From assembly GCF_001704415.2 (NCBI RefSeq), contig NC_030811.1, positions 78,882,069 through 78,946,068 on the forward strand: DNA of 64,000 nucleotides, read 5' to 3'. Shown here in pieces: positions 57,961 through 64,000 of this stretch (its first letter is position 1; each line of letters begins with the position of its first letter). Origin of the DNA: Capra hircus. Its lineage: Eukaryota > Chordata > Mammalia > Artiodactyla > Bovidae. The translations under genes and the position numbers were made by a program. The notes under the pieces were generated by a model that worked only from the letters and a program-made list of their open reading frames with translations, did no database searches and was not told the origin of the DNA.

Positions 57961-58241
57961 ATGCTGCTGCTTCTGCTGTTAAGTCGCTTCAGTTGTGTCA
58001 GACTCTGTGCGACCCCATAAACGGCAGCCCACCAGGCTCTGCCTTCCCTGGGATTCTCCAGGCAAGAACACTGGAGTGGGTTGCCATTTCCTTTTCCAAT
58101 GCATGAAAATGAAAGTGAAAGTGCAGTCGCTCAGTCGTGTCCGACTCTTCGAAACCCCATGGACTGCCGCCTACAAGGCTCCTCCGTCCATGGGATTCTC
58201 CAGACAAGAGTACTGGAGTGGGTTGCCATTGCCTTCTCCGC
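57961..58241 (-). mobile_element. Bov-A2 SINE, antisense
   Basis: tgctgctgcttctgctg tail at the left, two monomers joined by gaaaatgaaagtgaaagtg, ending at ggttgccattgccttctcc. Confidence 0.94.
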
Positions 58242-58249
58242 TAGACTAG

Positions 58250-58318
58250 CATGCTGCTGCTAAGTCACTTCAGTTGTGTCCGACTCTGTGCAACCCTATA
58301 GACAGCAGCCAACCAGGG
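58250..58318 (-). mobile_element. Third BovA monomer, partial, antisense
   Basis: atgctgctgctaagtcactt, gttgtgtccgactctgtgc, acagcagccaaccagg. It lies less than 10 bases from the preceding Bov-A2 in the same orientation. Confidence 0.88.
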
Positions 58319-58320
58319 GG

Positions 58321-59700
58321 ATTGTAATCACTAAATAGTTTCTTAATCAAAGATTAGAATAATGGCAGAAAAGAAAAATGCATAAAAGTATGGATTGAGT
58401 GATGTGTGAATAAACAGGAAGTGAAATGCCCAGATAGGCAAAACCAAACCCAAACAAAAGAGTTTGCATTATGCCAGGTAAAAATGGGTGTAACCAGTCA
58501 TTGATCCTGCATGTACAAACCATCTGCTTTAGAAAAATTTCTGTCAGCAACTCTTGTTCTTTTTAACCTTTAAAATTTTGGAAAATTGAATTTTACAATG
58601 GAAAATAATTAATTGGAGGTAGAAATGAAATGAATTAAAGGTGTCACATGCTTCACTACAAAATTTTAACTGTCAGAAAAGGACAGCAGTGTTTGCTGAT
58701 ATATTTAATTGAAGTGAAATATTTGAAGTTGCATCTAGAAGTTTTAGCTATTTCTCTTATTGAAAGGGAAAAAGTGGTCATAGAACTGTGCTGATCAAAT
58801 TCAGTTTTCCACAGGCTTGCTTACATTCTTGTTTTCCATTTTTGAAAGTACACATGCACTTTCATAATTTTGTAATAGAAATAGAAATGATAATTTTAGG
58901 AATTTATTGGTAGAAAGATAATCAGTAATGGCTCTCTAGGAGTATAATTTATACATACACAAATATTTTAAATTACTATTAATATATACAGTCATGAAAT
59001 GAAAGGTCTTCATTAATCAAAAAATGCAACATTACACATTCCAGTGATTTATATACTGTTTGTGTATAAATGCAATGATGTATATATTTATGTATATGTA
59101 TATGTATTTAGTGATTTATGGATTTGGAATTTTCATCATTCTAATTTCCTTTTGACAAATGCATTCATTTATCTTTACCCAATGAGATTATCATTAGGCA
59201 AGAGGCCATCACAGTTGCTAGAACACAGGTACTTGCTGAATGAGACAATATTTCAGGAGAAAAAAACAGCAGAATTACAGAATTACATGGCTTGTGATCA
59301 ATGATATCCCACAAGCATAATTTTTATGCTAATATGTAAGTTAATTAATTGCGTGAAAAATATTCCGAAAGGCAAAAATACAAAATATTCCAAAAAACAA
59401 AAGACCTTCAAAGAGAATATTGAGAAGAAGTAGATCTAATCAAGTCTATTGCCCTAATAATGTTTGTGTTTTGTGTAGCAGTGAATGACTTCAAAGAGTG
59501 CGGTTAGACAAAAGAATTCTCAAGAGGCTGCGCCCAGGGCCCTGCTGCTTTTTCATCTCTGCTTAATATGCATGTACTTATTTATGCTTATTTACCTCAA
59601 AATCAGTATGTAACCTTTGGTATTGCATATTCACTTGATGAATTGAAACTTTATTACAAATAACATGTTCCTTTTTTTTCATTTTTGAAAATAATACATT
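58321..59700. other. Unassigned AT-rich stretch
   Basis: No gene or named repeat is found over about 1.4 kb. A tat/gta-rich tract lies at 59070-59110. Confidence 0.45.
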
Positions 59701-59905
59701 GTTTTAAATCATATATTTATATATATATACATATATATATACATATATATATATGAGAAGGAAATGGCAACCCACTCCAGTACTTTTGCCTGGAAAATTC
59801 CATGGACAGAGGAGCCTGGTAGGCTACAGTCCATGGGGTCGCAAAGAATTGGACACGACTGAGCGACTTCAATGTCAATGTCATATATATATATATATAT
59901 ATATA
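59701..59905. repeat. (TA)n microsatellite split by a SINE
   Basis: TA-rich runs at 59717-59756 and 59882-59905 flank a BovA unit. They were probably one tract before insertion or are products of slippage afterwards. Confidence 0.9.
59757..59881 (+). mobile_element. BovA SINE monomer inside (TA)n
   Basis: gagaaggaaatggcaaccc through aattggacacgactgagcg. No tRNA head. The tail carries an aatgtcaatgtca repeat. Confidence 0.92.
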
Positions 59906-60451
59906 AATGAAATAGTTATAAGACTTTTAAATAGTTTTATTTTATTTGTCTAATTTTAGCTTTCCATCATGCAACTACTTCCCTATGAAGAATTTTGTGT
60001 CTCAAGACCAAACATGGGATATAGCTATTGAAATAAAAATTATTGATAAAACATAATTTCTTATAACACTTATTTCATTTTTCATTATCTATTTCCCTTT
60101 TAAAATTTAGCTACCCAAAATTTACTGATAAAAAAAAGACCTATCTCAACACTCATAGGTTGTATGTTAAACAAGTTATTTCAGAAAAGTGTAGGTAGCT
60201 ATTATGCTTGTAATTAGAGGATTGTTTACTTTTTATCCATAAAATAAAATATATTTTCTAGAACATTTTCAAATTTTAGAAAAGTAAAACCAAAACAAAA
60301 AAATTCTGATGGCTTACAATTATCCTTTTTTCATACAACAATTGGGAAATAGATGATGTTTAATGACAAGAAAGAAATTAGATAAAGATGCAAAATATAG
60401 AGTCTAAAGCAATCAGTTGTTTTCCCCTTTATATCAAGTTGATACACAATT
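59906..60451. other. Unassigned AT-rich stretch
   Basis: No gene or named repeat is found. Confidence 0.45.
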
Positions 60452-60592
60452 GGGCTTCCCTGGTACCTTAGATGTTTAAACAATCTGCCTGCAATGCAGG
60501 AGACTTGGGTTGGGAAGATCCCCTGGAGGAGGCCACAGCAACCCACTCCAGTATTCTTACCTGGAGAATCCCCATGGACAGAGGAATTAGTA
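60452..60592 (+). mobile_element. Bov-tA SINE, internally deleted and 3'-shortened
   Basis: The head (gggcttccctggtacc) is present, but about 15 bases at box B are deleted, apparently between short ggg/gtt repeats (agacttgggttgggaag). The element stops after catggacagagga, without the usual tail. Confidence 0.88.
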
Positions 60593-60876
60593 GAATACAT
60601 GGTGTGTAGATATCATTGTGAGTGACAATTCTTGTATCCAGACTGTGGGTAGATGCCCAAGGCTATTCTAGGTAAGAGAGATGGGCTGACACACATGTCA
60701 AATTAAATTAAACAAGGCATTGTACTAATTTATTTACTCTACTTTTTAGATATTTATCACTATGAACAGAATCTCTTTAGCTGGATATAGACCAGTGTTG
60801 TTATTTTTTTAAACACTCAATTATCCAACTTAAAAGGTCAAAAACTGTTACATGTTAAAGTTGACAGTTTATTCTT

Positions 60877-61198
60877 CAGTTCAGTTCAGTTCAGTCACTG
60901 TCATGTCCAACTCTTCACGACCCCATGAATCGCAGCACGTCAGGCCTCCCTGTCCAACACCAACTCCCAGGGTTCACTCAGATTCATGTCCATCGAGTCG
61001 TTGATGCCATCCAGCCATCTCATCTTCTGTTGTCCCCTTCTCCTCCTGTCCCCAGTCCCTCCCAGCATCAGAATCTTTTCCAATGAGTCAACTCTTCACA
61101 TGAGGTGGCCAAAGTATTAGAGTTTCAACTTTAGCATCAGTCCTTCCAGTGAACACCCAGGACTGATTTCCTTTACAATGGACTGGTTGGATATCCTT
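60877..61198 (-). mobile_element. BovB LINE 3' fragment with target-site duplication
   Basis: The last about 320 bases of BovB with ttcagttcagttcagt at the left. gtttattctt is repeated at 60867-60876 and 61199-61208, exactly bracketing it. Confidence 0.96.
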
Positions 61199-61208
61199 GT
61201 TTATTCTT

Positions 61209-62322
61209 ATGTATTCTAAAATAATTTTTAAAGTACATGTATTGTTACTTCAGCTCTGCATTCTAGCTTTTTAGAGTTGAAATTATTAAATATATTAGAA
61301 GTCTTTTTCAAAAATATCAACTCAGTCTGCATAGATATTTAAGAAAATTTGTTTATTCACAATATTTATTGACCCGCATTGCTATATTGTAAGGAAAATA
61401 TACTCTCACAGAGAATCAAAGATTCAGCCAACTGAGACATTACAGATCTCATGGCCTAAATTTCAAACCTTCTGCTAGAGGATTGGCAGTTGGCAATGAG
61501 GACTTCAGGTATAAAGTTGAAAGTTGGCATTTTCATTATTTGTAAATATTTCTTCCATTCTAATTAATTTTTAGGCCTTGATATATTTCAATGGATTTAC
61601 TGTAGCCATTTATTCAATATTCATTTATTTTTGTTTATTGCTCATTCCAATCTCTGTCCCCTTTCCCACTCCGTTTTCATCATTATTTTTAATTTTCATT
61701 TTTTAAAGAACATAAATTTCCATTAAAAATGAAATATAGAAGCTAGTATAATGAGCCTTTACAGAATAGTTAATCTGAATTCATCTAATGAAATTAATCT
61801 AAACCATAGAAACAATTAGATTCCTTATTCTTGAGGTATTTATTACACTTATCTATTGAATAATGTGAGACTTTTTATTGCATTTTCCCTGTTATTCATC
61901 TTTTCATCGTTTTATTTTTAGGCAATTTGATAAAAGCAATGTAAAAAAAGGTAGTGAAAATAGATACTATCATTCTTTATAATCATTATAAAATGCACTA
62001 TACTTCTAAAAAAAAAGTAAAGCTAATACAAGGCAAGAAACCTAGATGTCAAAGTTATTTTGATCCCAATAATTCTAGTCAAAAATACAGGTAGTATGCA
62101 CTCCTGATAAGTATTAAATTAAAGCAATTTCCCCTGACACTTCATGTAAGAGAGCTATTCAGTTAGGATGACATACTTCCTATTTAAGAATATATTGTTT
62201 AACTGTTGTTAGTGTTTACCTGAAACAGGGGATGAATGCAATAACTTTCGTTCAACATTCTGAACTAGAACTCTTTTTCATAAGAGGGACCACTATCAGG
62301 AGAAAATGTTGCATATTAATGT
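61209..62322. other. Unassigned AT-rich stretch
   Basis: No gene or named repeat is found over 1.1 kb. Confidence 0.45.
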
Positions 62323-63216
62323 TGTTCAGTTCAGTTGCTCAGTCGTGTCCGACTCTTTGCAACCCCCTGAATCGCAGCACGCCAGGCCTCCCTGTCCATC
62401 ACCAACTCCCGGAGTTCACTCAGACTCACATCCATCGAGTCAGTGATGCCATCCAGCCATCTCATCCTCTGTCGTCCCCTTCTCCTCCTGCCCCCAGTCC
62501 CTCCCAGCATCAGAGTCTTTTCCAATGAGTCAACTCTTCACATGAGGTGGCCAAAGTCCTGGAGTTTCAGCTTTAGCATCATTCCTTCCAAAGAAATCCC
62601 AGGGTTGATCTCCTGCAGAATGGACTGGTTGGATCTCCTTGCAGTCCAAGGGACTCTCAAGAGTCTTCTCCAACACCACAGTTCAAAAGCATCAATTCTT
62701 CAGCGCTCAGCCTTCTTTACAGTCCAACTCTCACATCCATACATGACTACTGGAAAAACCATAGCCTTGACTAGACGGACCTTAGTCGGCAAAGTAATGT
62801 CTCTGCTTTTGAATGTGCTATCTAGGTTGGTCATAACTTTCCTTCCAAGGAGTAAGCGTCTTTTAATTTCATGGCTGCAGTCACCATCTGCAGTGATTTT
62901 GGAGCCCCCCAAAAATAAAGTCTGACACTGTTTCCACTGTTTCCCCATCTATTTGCCATGAAGTGATGGGACCAGATGCCATGATCTTTGTTTTCTGAAT
63001 GTTGAGCTTTAAGCCAACTTTTTCACTCTCATCTTTCACTTTCATCAAGAGGCTGTTTAGTTCTTCTTCACTTTCTGCCATAAGGGTGTTGTCCTCTGCA
63101 TATCTGAGGTTATTGATATTTCTCCTGGCAATCTTGATTCCAGCTTGTGCTTCTTCCAGTCCAGCATTTCTCATGATGTGCTCTGCATATAAGTTAAATA
63201 AGCAGGGTGACAATAT
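62323..63216 (-). mobile_element. Young BovB LINE, 5'-truncated, about 0.9 kb
   Basis: In reverse it runs from LFNLYAEHIMRNAGLEEAQAG, across the catalytic box (YAED here), to the 3' tail. Only one frameshift (near 62905) and few stops separate it from an open frame. aatgttgtt (about 62319) and aatattgtt (about 63212) may be an imperfect target-site duplication. Confidence 0.95.
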
Positions 63217-63694
63217 TGTTGTAGGAATGTGATTTAATAATTTCACATCTTAATTTGTAGGCAAATATTTTAATTGATATTTAAAAGCATATGGAGTTTA
63301 TACTTTAAGGTATTTAGAATTTTTCATTTATATTCATTAAAATTATATAATTTTAGTGTTATGTTTCCAATATAAAAATAATGGCATGAATAATCTACTT
63401 ATTTTTTGATGTAATGGAAAAAGGAAGAATTTTGGAGGTCAAATGTCAGTCAAAATTCAAAGTTAAAAGTTTATAATTCTGATTGTTGTTATAGATATTA
63501 ATATAATGTAAATTATAGTGGCTAACAAATAGTACTACAATTTACAATATATTGCTTCCTTCATTAAATGTTTCACATTATAAACTCTAAAATATAATAA
63601 ATTATATTATTTATATGAATATTTCTGACTAACACTTTTAAAATAATGTATTGTTTATATTATATATAATATATGCATATGTATATACAGTAAG
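63217..63694. other. Unassigned AT-rich stretch
   Basis: No gene is found. Ends in a tata-rich tract (63655-63687). Confidence 0.45.
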
Positions 63695-64000
63695 GTAACT
63701 GAGAACTTCCAGATGCACAAGCTGGATTAAGAAAAGGCAGAAGAACCAGAGACCAAATTGCCATCATCTGTTGCATCATGAGAAAAGCAAGAGAATTCCA
63801 GAGAAATATCTACTTCTGCTTCATTGACTACACTAAAGCCTTTGATTGTGTGGATCACAACAAACTGTGGAAAATTCTTAAAAAGATGGGGATACCAGAC
63901 CACCTGACCTACCTCCTGAAAAACCTATATGCAGGTCAAGAAGCAACAGTTAGAACCAGACATGGAACAATAGACTAGTTCAAAATTGGAAAAGGAGTAC
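63695..64000 (+). mobile_element. BovB LINE, continues beyond the window
   Basis: It starts in the RT fingers (aactgagaacttccagatg) and runs through FCFIDYTKAFDCVDHNKLWKILKK to the window edge. Its 5' breakpoint lies close to the BovB position at which the 10150 copy starts. Confidence 0.93.

Noticed and set aside
1..64000. Search for CRISPR arrays, operons, bacterial or phage genes and attachment sites
   Set aside because: The regular repeats are eukaryotic microsatellites or retrotransposon modules, and the whole window is mammalian intergenic or intronic DNA.

Overview
The window is nuclear DNA of a ruminant, most likely a bovid. It is saturated with Pecora-specific retrotransposons: BovB (RTE clade) LINEs, Bov-tA and Bov-A2 SINEs whose tails derive from BovB, CHR-type tRNA-Glu SINEs, and young L1 copies of the L1_BT type. 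The sequence alone does not let me separate cattle, buffalo, sheep or goat. I found no host protein-coding gene, rRNA, functional tRNA or CRISPR array. Every reading frame with recognisable protein similarity belongs to a BovB or L1 element.

Layout. 1-8.2 kb: three BovB pieces, Bov-tA SINEs and a twin-primed (internally inverted) L1 carrying SINE insertions. 8.2-10.1 kb: AT-rich, largely unassigned. 10.1-18.2 kb: four BovB pieces, Bov-A2 and Bov-tA copies, old L1 remnants, and a degenerate tandem motif array split by later insertions. 18.2-22.8 kb: mostly unassigned, with hAT, SINE and L1 scraps. 22.9-23.9 kb: a BovB piece with an uninterrupted 348-codon frame. 25.5-29.4 kb: SINEs, MIR remnants and an L1 holding a CHR SINE that itself holds a Bov-A2. 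29.5-34.1 kb: an ancient antisense L1 split by four SINEs and one BovB. 34.4-44.3 kb: BovB, CHR, MER5A, L2, MIR and MER33-like remnants in AT-rich DNA.

44.3-56.9 kb is the most structured block. It holds an almost complete L1_BT element with a long 5' leader, an antisense solo ERVK-type LTR embedded in its first bases, and internal tandem modules. The L1 is cut off before its 3' end by a near-full-length antisense BovB with a GC-rich repeated leader. 56.9-64 kb returns to scattered SINEs and 5'-truncated BovB pieces, the last running off the window.

No new biological system is claimed. The useful signals are element architecture (nested insertions, twin priming, modular L1 leader, LTR-in-L1, BovB leader repeats) and a few non-element structures (overlapping palindromes near 11.6 kb and the 13.5-16.2 kb motif array). 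Family names come from recalled consensus patterns and were not checked by alignment.
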